Shown: positions 1 through 11,286, counted from the first letter of the stretch. The stretch is 64,000 nt of DNA from Paralithodes platypus (GCA_032716605.1 CM064560.1:11437083-11501082); one strand, 5' to 3'. Translations and numbers: made by a program. The notes: a model not told the origin generated them from the letters alone.

Positions 1-280
1 AGCCTTTCTGGACTGCCCATGACACAAGCTTTTATATGAAATAAAGCACACTCTAATACATAAACTGTAGCCCCATCCACTGCCCTGGCGATCCTAGCGA
101 GTCACTGTAGGACAAGCCATGCGGTTCTAACGGAGTGGTTAACGTCACAATGTACCCAGGCAACTTGCCCCTCCTTCCCCAGGAGACCTTCTCTGCCCAG
201 ATTGCTCCCGCCCTTACGGTGTTCACAGTTACGATTCAGCTAAAACAAATAAACCGAGATTCATTACATCCCCAGTAACT
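1..280 (+). other. possible LTR/leader remnant upstream of a gag-like ORF
   Basis: No gene is seen. An AATAAA lies at about position 40 and a TGGCGATCC stretch at about 84, which would suit the end of an LTR followed by a tRNA primer site and a leader before the ORF at 281. The matching second LTR is not found in the window and the left half lies outside it, so this is only a suggestion. Confidence 0.2.
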
Positions 281-860
281 ATGTCAGCAGAAGAAAGGGC
301 AATAAACCTGGGGGAGGTGGGACTAGGGCCATGGGTGGAATGGGATCAGGAAGTCCAACAGTTTGCCATTGCTCTCATGTCTAACTCTTCTCTGGCGGTT
401 TCCCCGCCGTGCCATATGAAGTTTGATTTGCTGAAGCCCCAACCTGGGGGAGTTCCCAGAGCTGTGATTAAGTTCCTTACAGCCACTCAATTAGCACTAA
501 CTGATTTTCCGGAACCTTTCCATGCTCCTGAACCTATTGACCTCCAACGTGAGTTCCTCCTACGGGATAGTACTCAACGTAAATTCACAGGTTTCCTCCT
601 GTCGAGAGACACGGCCCAAGTCATTGCTAAACCTATTGCTAATCCCAAAATGGCTGGAATGAGGCAATCAAAGCATTTCAAAATTATCTGCTACCCCATC
701 CGGCGAGGTCAATCATGGACATACGGACGTCCCTATTTGAGGCAGTCTGGGCTAGACAGCTTCTCATACTCCATATGGTAAAAGGCTTGCCTGAGAATGT
801 GTATTACAGAGTCATTTTTTCCCCAGTGTTAGCTCCATCCATTATGAATGCACAAACTTA
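281..860 (+). pseudogene. gag-like ORF of unknown element, frameshifted
   Basis: An open frame of 166 codons starts at ATG 281 and ends at 781. From about 645 the neighbouring frame reads on (NEAIKAFQNYLLPHP..., then MVKGLPENVYYRV) to about 860, so one frameshift probably splits a single protein of about 190-200 residues. The helix-rich second part with a GLPENV-type turn recalls gag capsid domains of LTR retrotransposons, but I see no zinc knuckle and cannot name a family. No protease or RT follows directly: a Jockey-like fragment begins at about 1125. It could also be a host exon remnant; I think an element is more likely because of the surroundings. Confidence 0.3.
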
Positions 861-1124
861 GAAGAATGTAGAAATAATGCTCAGCCCTGCCTTACCAGAC
901 TCAGTTTAGACATCGGTAAGGCTAGGTTAACTACCAATTGAATGAAAGACATGTCTGTGGCCAGCGACAGGTGGACTTCACATGTTTCCTATTCCTGGAG
1001 GATTCCCAGATTCTTCCTCCCTCCCGAAGCTTTGTACAGGCACGCGGATACGAGGCGAATCCCGTAGATAGCACCCAGGCATGCGCCAAGGGACTTTACG
1101 GTTGTTCCCGGGCTGCGCCCCATC

Positions 1125-2448
1125 TTGAGAATAATAAATTAATCAGTGATAGGCAATATGGTTTTAGACGATGTCGATCAACTGCAGACATGCTATGCCT
1201 TCTTACGCATCAGATCAACCAAGCTACAGACCAACATGGTGAAACACATACAATAGCACTGGATATATCAAAGGCATTTGATAGAGTCTGGCATCAATCC
1301 TTATTGTCGAAGATGTCACACTACGGCCTTGCATCATTAGTTCCACTAATTTCTTCTTATCTTCATAACAGAAAAATACGTGTATGGTAGATGGCCTTTA
1401 TTCTCAATTTCACTCAATAAATGCTGGTGTTCCCCAGGGATCAGTTTTGGCCCCAATTCTGTTCCTCATTCATATCAATGATCTCATATCTACCACTCAT
1501 AATCCAATACATTCCTACGCAGATGACTCAACACTCCACAGTTCCTTCACATTTACCAATTCTTTCACCCAACCCGATCTTATAAATTCAAAAATAAACA
1601 CACTGCAATTTCTCTGAACCAGGACCTTTCTAGAATTAATGGATGGGGACAAAAGAATCTAGTTTCCTTTAATGCACAGAAAACCAAGTACATTCAATTT
1701 TCTAACCGACAGAATCTCACTGACTCCCATATATTTTTTAATGATGTAAATATTCCCACTTCCCCTAGTATTGACATTCTCGGTGTAACATTAACTACTA
1801 ACTTGAGCTGGACACATTATGTTAGAAGCATTGCTAAGAATGCCTCTAAAAAACTGGGACTCCTGTACAGAGTTCGAGAATTCTTCACTGACGAGCAGTT
1901 GGCCGTGATATATAAAAGTCATGTGCGTTCTCAGATGGATTACTGTTCACCTCTGTGGGGTGGAAGTGGAGTGGTTGCATTGAGGCAGTTGGACAAAATT
2001 CAAAATAAAGCTATTAGATTAATCAATAACCCTGCAATCACACAGGACCTTCCTACATTATCCATACGAAGAAACGTTGCATCCCTTGCATTATTCTACA
2101 GATATTTTCACAGCAATTGTTCCGAGGAACTTGCTTCAATTGTGCCGCCTCTCCACATCTTTCCCCGTAGAACTAGGGCAGCTGAGAGCGCCCATGAATT
2201 TACACTTTCTCCTCCACAATGCAGAACTTCTGCTTATCAGAATTCATTTATCCCCAGAGCTACTACTCTTTGGAATTCACTTCCCTCGAATTGCTTTCCA
2301 CAAACTTACAATCTACAAATGTTTAAATCCAGTTGTTACAAACATTTTATGAATGGAGGATGCCTTTAGGCACATGGACCTTTTTGTTTTATCTGTGTTT
2401 TTCCTTCCTCCGTTCATTGTCTCTTAAAAAAAAAAAAAAAAAAAAAAA
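1125..2448 (+). mobile_element. Jockey-like LINE, 5'-truncated, divergent copy
   Basis: The palm and thumb of a non-LTR reverse transcriptase can be read across three frames. They show an LISDRQYGFR block, an ALDISKAFDRVWH block (about 1258-1300), [13 protein letters not shown] (about 1424) and an intact YADD catalytic box (about 1517). A thumb/C-terminal part (1803-2369) follows with the LDKIQNKAIRLIN motif. Stops and frameshifts near 1388 and 1617-1800 disable it. The 3' end is a poly(A) run at 2426-2448, typical of target-primed insertion. It is clearly more divergent than the other Jockey-like copies in this window, so it is a different subfamily. The endonuclease half is missing. Confidence 0.85.
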
Positions 2449-4170
2449 TATACCTCACCGGGGATGCCCCCAGAAGAGTACTTAAAATGGGTATCCCGAC
2501 GCTGACGGGACTAGAGTAGTACCAACATGGCCTCCCTTCACGCTGTATCAATCAGTTACCCATGCCTCATTGGTTAGAAATTTAGAATCAAGGGTAATCC
2601 CGGGAACAGCTAAGAACCCTAGTCGACTCGCAGGTGTAACGACGAGTGGAAGTCTATTTAATCGCAGGATCCCCATAGGACGTGATGCGACAGGTCATTT
2701 GGGTCCGCAAGACGGGAATCAGGTTAACGGTCATTCCTTAGGATGTTACACATTTTAAGTAAATTTGAAACAAGGTTTCTTACCCTTTTAAGGACCTTAG
2801 CAGTGTTTTCCACCAACATAGCTGGCTAATAAGTTAACTCCCTCCCGGTCGTCCTCCTGCTACTTTACTCATACTGCATGCAAACAGAAGTTATTATTAA
2901 GGTCACTCCCTAACTTCTAAGTATATCGTGACGATTGTCCTCTTTCTGTAGGCATACAGAATTTAATATTTATGTCTATACACTATATGCAAGCAGAAAG
3001 TCATATTCATGTCTACAGCCGCCGTCACGTCAGCTCAAGTCCAGCGGTTCAAATCCATACGAATTCTTGAGAAATTCTCAGCTAGGTCTTACCGGGCCCT
3101 AAAATGAAAGTTCAGAGGGCTGCGTTTCTCTGGGGTCACGGGAAAATACTTGAGCCGGCAGGGCACGGCTATGAATCTCAGGTTCGCTAACCCGTTCTAG
3201 TTATATATTCCCATAACCGTTACTATTTTATTTAAATGAATGAACACTGGTTTTACTGTCCAGGCTCCGACTAATGGGCATAATTATGCATATCCCTTGG
3301 TGCTAGGTGCATGTTTTTTTCGTTTTTAAGAATGTAGTAGGTCAGCACAACCTCATTACTTCAACCCCTCACCAGGGTCGTCCAAAACAGATCTTCTCGT
3401 CACGAGAGTCATTCCCCCTTACTCACAGAAGTATCAATGATTTGTAATCAGAGTTATCTCCATGGCCACGCAGTGACCACTTAAGAAGTTACTCTCCTGA
3501 CACAAGATCGTGGTATGACACAGACCTGTCAAGACGCCCATACCGGGTAATGTTGTGGCAGAAGGGTTCGTAATCTGTGCTATTTACTATTAAGGCCTAC
3601 GGCGGAAAGAAAAAAGGGGGGAGAGTGTGCTAGTAGCCCAAGATCCCTAGAACCCCTCCGCCGGATAATACATCCGCCGGATTATTCCTCCGCTGGAGAG
3701 TAGGATAAGTGTACATGATGTAATACTTAATTAAGAGCTAAGATGAAAGCTCAAAATAATTTTCCTTTCGTTATTTCAAGTTTTTAAAAGATATATATCA
3801 TAGTTGCAGCTATATAGAGTATGTGGTATACAGTTTAATTTTCTACCCAGAGAATGAACTATAAAAGTTATAAGTTTGGTTAGTATGAGAAGGTTTACAG
3901 TTAAAACCTCCTTACAATTGTCAGACGGGGTCTCAAGCAAGAGATCCAGTCACTTAAAAGCAAATCTTCTTTGAAGTAACGCACTGCTTATCTCCTTTTA
4001 TATTTGTTATATGTATTGTATGTAAACAGTAAAGACTTAAATAGTTATACGGATTCTGGTTTTGTGCCTTTGGATAGGTTGGCTGGTAGGTTTGTTGATA
4101 TTGTCACGAATGTCCCCCTCCATTCTTAAGAGAACAGGCATATCGTTAATGATGGATTAAATTATAGGTT
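2449..4170. other. no gene recognised; AT-rich spacer
   Basis: About 1.7 kb without a supportable ORF longer than 62 codons. A local CCGCCGGATAATACATC-type repeat (about 3658-3700) and a GGTTCAAATCC box (about 3048) are seen, but nothing that identifies a known element. It may be the remainder of the element whose gag-like ORF starts at 281. Confidence 0.4.
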
Positions 4171-5271
4171 AAACTATTAAATTATAGGTTTGATTCCCTG
4201 AGGGAAGTAAAGAAAACCTAATATTTAGTAGGGGCCCCGTAATCATTGACAAAGCAGTGCCCTCCCGTCCATCCCCTTCCCATTCGCTTGATGCCTTAAA
4301 GTTTTATCTTGATATATCAGTGAAGGACGTAGGCCTATGGACGCTTGGTTAATGGAGTCAGGGATCCAAAACATAAGAAATCCACCGAGATGGAAAGCTT
4401 AGTATAACATTGTTTAACCCGGGAACTGCGGGGAGACTCTTAAGAGTTCCCCCGGCGGACTGCGGGAAGACTCTTAAGAGTCAGAGAAAAACAAAATTAA
4501 CTTAAAACATAAATTTTTTATTTTTTTTTTATTTTTTTGGCCCCTGGGCCATGCAAAATCTCAGTCCTCTACCTCCCCTCCTTCCCTCCCCTCCCTCAGT
4601 TATCACCTATTTTCCCTGTTATTCCCTTATTCTGATGTATATTTTCGTGCTAACATTAGCGAGTTGCAAGCAGGGCGTTGTCATCACTGATAGAAAGCGA
4701 GTGCAAGAGAGAGAGAGAGAGTATCGATCGACTGTGTCTCAGTGGCCTTGAGGGAAATTGGCGGGAAAGCAGGTTGCCTCACCCATACATTCTATAACTC
4801 GCGGCCTATATCTCCGATTTTGACCATCCAAACGCTGTTTTCACTCGTTTTATTGTTGTTTCAGGTTAATACCTTTATAATCAACCCATAATAGGCGCGT
4901 ATGGATAAGTATTAATGCTATTTATGGTAAAATGAATAGTTTAGTGATGGAAACACCTCAAATACGTCAGCACAGGGGGACGTTTCTAATTACCCCCATG
5001 CGCACTTCTTAGGTTAAGTATAATTTTATTTTTTATTTTTTACGAAGGTTTTTTCGTAGTGTGTACCTAATCATAAGACAATTCCCTAAGAGAATTAGCA
5101 TTGCAGTTATGACAAGTACTCTGTTCTTCCCCGCGCAGCAGATTCAAAACTGGCTACCGCGCGGCGCTTGAATAGAGACTATTATGTTAATAGGCATATC
5201 GTCAATGATTACGGGGCCCCTACTAAATATTAGGTTTTCTTTACTTCCCTCCGGAAATCAAACCTATAGTT
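4171..5271. repeat. 65-bp inverted repeat enclosing a MITE
   Basis: Positions 4186-4250 and 5201-5265 are reverse complements over about 65 bases with only a few differences (shared core ATATTTAGTAGGGGCCCC). The pairing extends weakly to 4171 and 5271. The TTAA MITE 4418-5013 lies inside. A short direct repeat (GGCATATCGTYAATGAT) occurs outside the left arm and at the inner edge of the right arm. This may be the terminal repeats of an older foldback-type transposon. Confidence 0.5.
4418..5013 (+). mobile_element. piggyBac-type MITE, family P1 (596 bp, TTAA duplicated)
   Basis: It is flanked by TTAA at 4414-4417 and 5014-5017. The left end begins CCCGGGAACTGCGG and carries two GACTCTTAAGAGT palindromic boxes. 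The right end reads ...CCCCCATGCGCACTTCTTAGG. The same ends occur on the nested copies at 52184-53427 and, more distantly, on the 5.2 kb piggyBac element at 43392-48612, which has the same left boxes and a right end CACACGTCTTAGG. It is therefore a non-autonomous relative of that element. It has no coding capacity; a (GA)n stretch sits at about 4706-4720. Confidence 0.85.
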
Positions 5272-5526
5272 TGGTCTCGTTAATCATAAATAAATACGTA
5301 TTGGCAGCTCTATCCATATGGCAACACTAATAGTACCGGCCTGTGTAGAGGAGGTCTTACCTTAACGGTACACAGGTACTCGAGCATAACAGTGTACGTC
5401 CAACGTATCAAAATATTCCATCTTGATTTTCACTTTCACAGTGCATTATTCGATAGCTTGCCATTATTTCTACATTTCATTATTAAGTTTATGCTGCTCA
5501 TACAATTTATCATACCCCTCTATTAA

Positions 5527-5753
5527 CCCTCTCACGTCCTGACACAATTTTTTAGCCTATTAGGGATACTTTAAAGCCTTTGTTACCGTCAGGGTTATTT
5601 ATAAACCTTTAGTTTATTTACTTCAACCACTGCAGTTGTCTTTGAGTTAGCTGTGGGCAGAAAACTAATTTTGGAGAGGTAATTATAAGAGTGAGAGTAA
5701 TCTATTTCTTATTGCTAATCTGGCAACCTCTGCGTCATAAGGATGTGAGAGGG
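5527..5753. mobile_element. short TTAA MITE (227 bp) with CCCTCTCAC inverted ends
   Basis: Flanked by TTAA at 5523-5526 and 5754-5757. The left end CCCTCTCACGTCCTGAC and the reverse complement of the right end, CCCTCTCACATCCTTATGAC, form an imperfect terminal inverted repeat. TTAA duplication plus CCC ends fit piggyBac-mobilised elements. No ORF. Confidence 0.8.
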
Positions 5754-5809
5754 TTAAATATCTGTCCATCTTTGTAACTGCTTTCACAGCATGGAGTACC
5801 GGTACTTAA

Positions 5810-5945
5810 CCCTCTCCGTCACATATGACACGATCGCGTCATATGGCGGTTTCGCCCAAAAGTATCATATGACGCGATCGCGTCAAATGAACTTAGTGAA
5901 ATAGCTCAATAATAAGTTTATGACGCGATTTGCGTCATATTGAGC
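5810..5945 (+). mobile_element. left end of another TTAA element with three palindromic boxes
   Basis: TTAA at 5806-5809 is followed by CCCTCTCCGTCACATATG and then three copies of a palindromic box at about 5822-5845, 5864-5888 and 5919-5939. The best copy contains ATGACGCGATCGCGTCA. The layout (TTAA, CCC end, tandem subterminal palindromes) matches the left ends at 4418 and 48973. I found no matching right end, so it is probably truncated. Confidence 0.55.
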
Positions 5946-6354
5946 TCAGTAAGCTAGGTAAGTTAGATCATAATCTGTCGGTTGGTGGCAACCCCAAATT
6001 CCTCCGACTTCTAACGGTCCCTCAGTGTGAGAAAGACTGTTGTGGGGGAAATACCGAGCACTCGGGCAACCCCTAACTTTCGTAAGTTAATATGGCTGGG
6101 GGGATTAACGGAGATACTGAGAATCAAAATGGTGGCTATTGAACTGACTCCTGAAACTCTTTGACCGATTGTGTTATTCTATGGGTACCCCAATGCCCTT
6201 ATAAATGTCACGAAGGGCTCGGAAATGCCTCTCGTTACCACCGTCCAAAACACTAATTTATTTATATTTACATTTATATGAAACTCGGACTACTATTATT
6301 GCACATAAGAGGTATACTGTACACTAACATTTATGATAATGAGGATATCTGACC

Positions 6355-6545
6355 CCATGCGCTATGCCCTTTAAGAAAAGAAAGCCTATGGACGTGGACG
6401 GAGTCGCAAGGAGAGGTAGACCAAGAAAAATGTGGGATTAGGTGGTACAGACTGGTCTTGCAGCCAAAGGACTGACTACAAGGGACACTTAAGACTGGGC
6501 TGCCTGGAAGGCCGTTATTATGTGAACAAAAACACTTACTCATGT
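6355..6545 (+). mobile_element. 3' tail fragment of the RTE-like LINE
   Basis: The stretch reads GRPRKMWD then a stop, and continues as WAAWKA. It corresponds to the C-terminal/3' tail of the LINE remnant ending near 19010 (same GRPRKTWDQ and AAW blocks). No other part of the element is present here. Confidence 0.6.
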
Positions 6546-6983
6546 GTAGATCAGTCTATAATGTATGTAATGTATGTATAATCCCCACTTGTCCCCCCAA
6601 CCCTGTTGCCTTCTTGATAGCTACGTCCACCTGCCTCTCAGGCCAGAAGTTTATGACCTTTTAATTACCGGACAGGAATTCCGCTGTATGTTTAGACTGT
6701 GTCACAAGATATTGTATGTACATGTCTGTACACTGTTGCTACTTTTGACGTCCTTACTGAATAGTATAATGTAATTGCGTCTCAACCAACTGATTGATCC
6801 TCGACTTTTGACTTACTGATCAATATCCTTGAGTATAAATAAAACCACTGAAAACGTGCATCCTCTCGTATGTTTCACTCAGCCGAGTACACTTTGTATA
6901 AATGTCTTCATAATACAGCTACAACAATATATATGTATATGTATGTTTTACAGGTAGCATAATAAACAGACATAGCACAGTAC

Positions 6984-7190
6984 CTGCAATATTTTTTGCC
7001 CAGGAAGGCTGACCGTTTGTTCCGGGGGGCTTGGTAATCTGTAGTTCTAGTAAGTTGGGCGGAGGACTGAGGGGAGGTGCCTGGTGCCCCTTACAGGTAT
7101 AGTCCACGGTGTTGCCCTGCATGTGTGGGAGGTTCCTGCGTAGGGAGGAGCGACGATGGTGCTGGTGCAGGAGGAAGGCGCACACCAACA
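6984..7190 (-). CDS. CadN-like: neural-cadherin-like gene: exon with end of TM helix and cytoplasmic start
   Basis: Exon of 207 bp on the minus strand. The acceptor TTATCAG lies before 7190 and the donor GTACTG begins at 6983. Both ends are phase 1, and the start joins in frame to the exon at 17275-17403. It completes a membrane helix (LLVCAFLL) and then gives a basic stop-transfer stretch (HQHHRRSSLRR). A proline-rich cytoplasmic segment follows (HQAPPLSPPPNLLELQ...). In classical CadN proteins, as I remember them, the juxtamembrane and acidic catenin-binding segments would follow; neither is visible in these 69 residues. If the donor is not used, the frame runs on for 22 codons to a stop at 6919-6921. 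A downstream exon was not found in 1-6983. I am fairly sure of the exon, less sure whether it is the last one. Confidence 0.75.
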
Positions 7191-8156
7191 CTGATAACAT
7201 GGGATAAATATATCAACCTCAATAGCAATATATGCATTATAACATTTTTACTTCTGTTTCTTCTAGTAGTACTAATTCTAATTATAATAATAATACAAAT
7301 GTTATTGAATCTGAAACAGTAAATCATATTAAAATGAAAATAATAATAGTAAAAATAATCGAAATAATAATATTATATTAGGTAGGTGTGATCCCTTGTG
7401 CATAATTATTCTTTAAACATTAAAATTCACATAACTCTCTCCTTGGTTCTTTAATATAATCATGGATGGCCTCTAAAGAGCCATTGCATGATTTTGAGCT
7501 ATTACACTCGTTAAAACCACGCTAGAGAAAGTTTTGTTGTCTTGGCAGGCGGTCCACAACACATATATAATCAAGAATAATACATAATCAATAGTCAATA
7601 ATTATTAATGGATAGGCCATTTATTTGCAGAGATATGTACTATATCCAAAATCCCATAACTCGAGCATTCACTATGTTCCAGGTTCGCGGCGGCCATAAA
7701 CAGCCATCTTATTTTGCCATAAAAACAGAACCATTTTGTCTAGAGTATTCTAGTCTTCACTATTCGCTAGATAACAACGAATTCTATCTCTTGACTTATA
7801 TATAACCTTGGTTTGGTCATTTGTTTGTGTGATTATAAGTGCATCAAATCATGCAAATATTATATTTTCCCTGGGTCAAGGGTGGCGCGAAGGTTCAAAC
7901 ACAGCGAACGCATTGGGTTAATTGTAATTAACATATATCAATGATTGCTATCAATAATGACATGTATATCCTATTTACCTATAGATAATATTTATTATCA
8001 ATGTATCTTCAATTTTCTTGTATAGCTAATAACCATTCTCAGATCCCAGTAAGTTTTCAATTATACCTGTAAATACCTGTTAATACCTAGTGGGTTAAAG
8101 ATTAATGTGCTTTGCTTTGCAAATCAATGAAACTGGTTATACTAGCCATTCTGTTT
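7191..8156. other. AT-rich intron sequence, nothing recognised
   Basis: This is part of the intron upstream (in gene sense) of the cadherin cytoplasmic exon. It is strongly AT-rich with short homopolymers. No ORF, repeat end or RNA signal that I can support. Confidence 0.5.
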
Positions 8157-8701
8157 AACCTCTTCCATTAGGGCGGGTGCCCGACCCCGAAAGGGGTTGA
8201 AATAGGGGAGCTATCCCCCCGCCAAAGGCGGCTTTCTAGGGCCTTTCCTAGCTGATGCTGAGAGGATTGGGTTCTAGTCATGTGGTGATGGGCTGGTCTA
8301 TCAGAGTGAGAACTGAGCGATCTCTGCCATACCCATAGCTTACTCTGACTGTTCCTTTTACTTATATATTTTCTAGATCTCAAGTGACGGCATCTCTTGC
8401 GTAGATTGACCTCCTAATCTACCAAGATTGGAAGCCAAAGCGTCACATCTTTCCTTTGCCCCTCAACTTTCTCTTCATAATTGCTGAGGGGCACAGGGCC
8501 CTGGGTGGGGCTTTGGTTTCCCGGGCGTTTCCGCACCCTCCTCAGCTCCCCGCCATGGAGTGGCTTCGGTCACCCAGGCTTTATTGTGGTCGGCAGGGAG
8601 GGTTCTGTGGGGGCGCTCGGTTATGGCCTTGGCCTTGCTCAGGGCCTTGGGGCTGTTCGGCCAGGCAGCTTGGGGAAAAACAACAACAACCTCTTCCATT
8701 A
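8157..8701 (+). mobile_element. structured (CAA)-tailed retroposon, copy 1, with 14-bp target duplication
   Basis: The body 8171-8689 is flanked by perfect direct repeats AACCTCTTCCATTA at 8157-8170 and 8688-8701; the first AAC overlaps the CAACAACAAC tail. This is the mark of a target-primed retroposon. The 5' end is a series of strong hairpins: GACCCC-GAAA-GGGGTT, a GGGG/CCCC stem, CCGCC-AAA-GGCGG and CTAGG-GCCTTT-CCTAG. A second copy lies at 26083-26609 with few differences. Open frames crossing it (for example 8456-8837) are not conserved between frames and I do not regard them as genes. No convincing Pol III A/B boxes are visible, so it is not an ordinary tRNA SINE. Confidence 0.8.
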
Positions 8702-10018
8702 TTTGTGTTTAGTTGTACTCTGGTTCTGTGTTCTATCATGTGCAACCCTACTTTATTTTACTTGCACGATAACTACAAAGAAATACACAGAATTTCGATT
8801 TGAGGTTCTTAACATCTATACCCTATATATTTATTGATATTATAAGCAATGCCTTTAGCAATGCTGTTATAGGAGGAGGCTGTAAGCACCAGCCGAACAG
8901 GGCGGTACTCCCGGGAGTGCTACAAGTGGCTGATAAGGACAGCTGGAACTACAATTTCACCACCTGGCCTCCCTTGCTGATCCTTTCTGTGCCTCACTAA
9001 TACTGAAGACAACCTCAGTCTGCCCTCCAAAACATCTTCTTTTTCTATCAGTACATTATACCACAAACACATTACATACTACACTACCTTTTCAAAATCA
9101 AAATCAAAAAAATTATGAACTAACGACTCGCCTAGGAATCCCAGGGAGGGGTACCAGAAATGCCTTCAGTGGTTTGGCCCCTGGTGCTGACCCGTAAAAA
9201 TGCTATGGACCACTATCTTCCACTCTTCAATTTTGCAACATTCGTGGCCTTTCTTCTAACTTCCACTCCGTTGAACACCACCTCTTCTCCGCCAACCGTG
9301 ATCTCTTTCTCATCGAAACCCAGTTGTCTGGGACTACTGATAGTAAACCCTTCTCTGTATCATCCTACTATCTCTATCCTCAGTTTCATGCGAAAGGTGG
9401 ATGTTGGGTATAGCCTATATGCGCAGCAATCTTGCTTTTCCTTGTGTTCCCAACTTTGACTCTTCTGAATTCTCAACTCTCGGGCTTAAACTTTCTTGTC
9501 ACTCTCAAACTAAATATTTCTGCACTGTTTATATCTCCCCCAATTCTATTAACATTCTAACTTCTACAGTGGAACACATTCTCTCCATATCTCTTTCTCA
9601 GAAATCTCCAACTTATGAATCAATGTTCACCACCGGTAGTGGCTCTCCTCCCACTTCATTGACCAACCTGGTGAACAAGCCTACATGTTTTATCCTGAAT
9701 TACCTAGATCAGTTAGTCCAGCACCCTAGTTGAATCCCTGATCGCCTTGGAGATTGACCCAACATTCTTGATTTATTTCTAACTTCTAATCCTTCTACTT
9801 ACGCTGTAATCCTTTTCTCTCCATTGAACTCCTTCGATCACAACCTTATCTCTGGTACCTGTCCTATCTCTCCAGTACTGCCACGGATCCGATCCTCCTG
9901 ACCGGCGGCGCTTGTGGCACTTTAGCACTATCGACTGGGAAGTTCTTCGGCAGCACTTCTTTGATTTCCCATGGAATGATTTTTGCTTCCTTGGAGTGTG
10001 CCGAGCGCATAACCGAGG

Positions 10019-10320
10019 AAACCACCGTGGCGGTCGAGTGGTGAGCATGCTCACATGTGAATTTGCTTGACCTGGGTTCGATCCCAGCCCAGGCAGACAT
10101 TTAGTGGGTGTTGTAGTACGTCCTAGCATGTTTCACATGCTTGCACCCAGTCGGGGGACACCTCGACAACGTATACAGACTAATAGCACCCAAAACAAAG
10201 CCACTCCAACAGCTTCCTCTCTCTCCAACACCCCTTCTCCTCTCTCTACACTCTTCAGAAGAATAGGAAAAGTAGAATGTAGATATGAGGTGACATTGTA
10301 AAGGCTTATCCCTCAATACC
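10019..10320 (+). mobile_element. tRNA-derived SINE inserted in the Jockey-like element
   Basis: An A-box-like TGGCGGTCGAGTGGTGAGC (10028-10046) and a B box GGGTTCGATCCC (10074-10085) stand at tRNA-like spacing. A tRNA-unrelated body follows. Comparison with the copies at 31040-31080 and 38600-38640 shows that the Jockey-like sequence breaks just after ATAACCGAGG (about 10018) and resumes near 10320, so about 300 bp is inserted. Confidence 0.7.
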
Positions 10321-11133
10321 TTCACCTGACCTCTCTGTCATGGAGGCATAAATTCAATTTTCCTTCTCTCAGCCCAATGCAAAATAATCTTGGTTTACTC
10401 ACGCTTCTTTAACTGCTGTCCACAGTAAGGAGGAAATATTCAAACTGTACCATCGCCTTCAAACTCAAGAATCTTGTGCTTCTTATGTTTCTGCCCGGAA
10501 TCAAGCCAAATGTGTTGTTCGACTAGCCAAAAATTCCTTCATCAATAACAAATGTTCTGAACTTTCCAACTCTAGCTCTTCCCAAGCTTTCTGGCATTTA
10601 GCCAAAAACCTCTCCTACAATTTTACTTCCTCGTTATTCCCTCCCCTTTTCCACTCTGATGGCACCACAGTCACGTCTTTTTCTGACAAAGCTGAACTCT
10701 TTGCTCATTCTTTCACTAAAAACTCCACCTTGGATATTCCGGTGTTATCCCTCCCTCTCTCTTACTTATGCTTAATATCATAATCTCTTCTAAGGAAGTA
10801 CTTTCTGACCCCTCTGGGCTTAATACTAAGAAGGTGTATGGACCGAATGGTGTTCCTCCTGTTGTACTCAAAAACTGTTCTTCCATGCTGACTCCCCACC
10901 TAGGCAAACTCTTTTGTCTCTGTCTTTATTCTAACATCTTTCTTTCTTGCTGGAAGTTTGCTCTCATTCAACCTGTCCCAAAGAAGGGTGACCGCTCTCA
11001 ACCCTCCAACTATCGTCCAATTGCTCATATTTCCTGCATCTCTAAATCTGTTGAAACTATTCTTTATTCAAATTTCCTTAAGCATTTGTCTTCCCATAAT
11101 CTACTTTCAGATCGCCAGTATGTTTTCCTTAAC

Positions 11134-11286
11134 CCACGATTAACTGTGTTTACAAACGAATGACACCCCTTTATACTGTACTATCCTTTCCTGTTTTCAC
11201 ATAGGATCGGTAGTTTAGTTACAAGCAGCCTCATAAGGATCAATAGATATGTTGTTTCTTGTTTTCCTATGTACTCCTTTGTAACT
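11134..11286 (+). mobile_element. 3' end fragment of a CR1/L2-like LINE
   Basis: It encodes the terminal NPRLTVFTNE-stop and continues into a 3' UTR with AGATATGTTGTT and TACTCCTTTGTAA. This matches the end of the better copy at 57532-60808 (NPRLTAFVNE-stop, TACTCCTTTGTAC repeats). It lies exactly between two separated parts of the Jockey-like RT. Confidence 0.7.

Noticed and set aside
8171..8250. HDV-like self-cleaving ribozyme at the 5' end of the (CAA) retroposon
   Set aside because: GGCGGG can pair with CCCGCC about 45 bases on, but the required nested P2/P3 order and catalytic C context are not present; local hairpins explain the sequence better.
8456..8837. Two overlapping 115-118 codon ORFs rich in Gly, Pro and Trp (also 26295-26664)
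   Set aside because: They lie in the GC-rich retroposon; both frames and the opposite strand are open, which reflects base composition, not coding.
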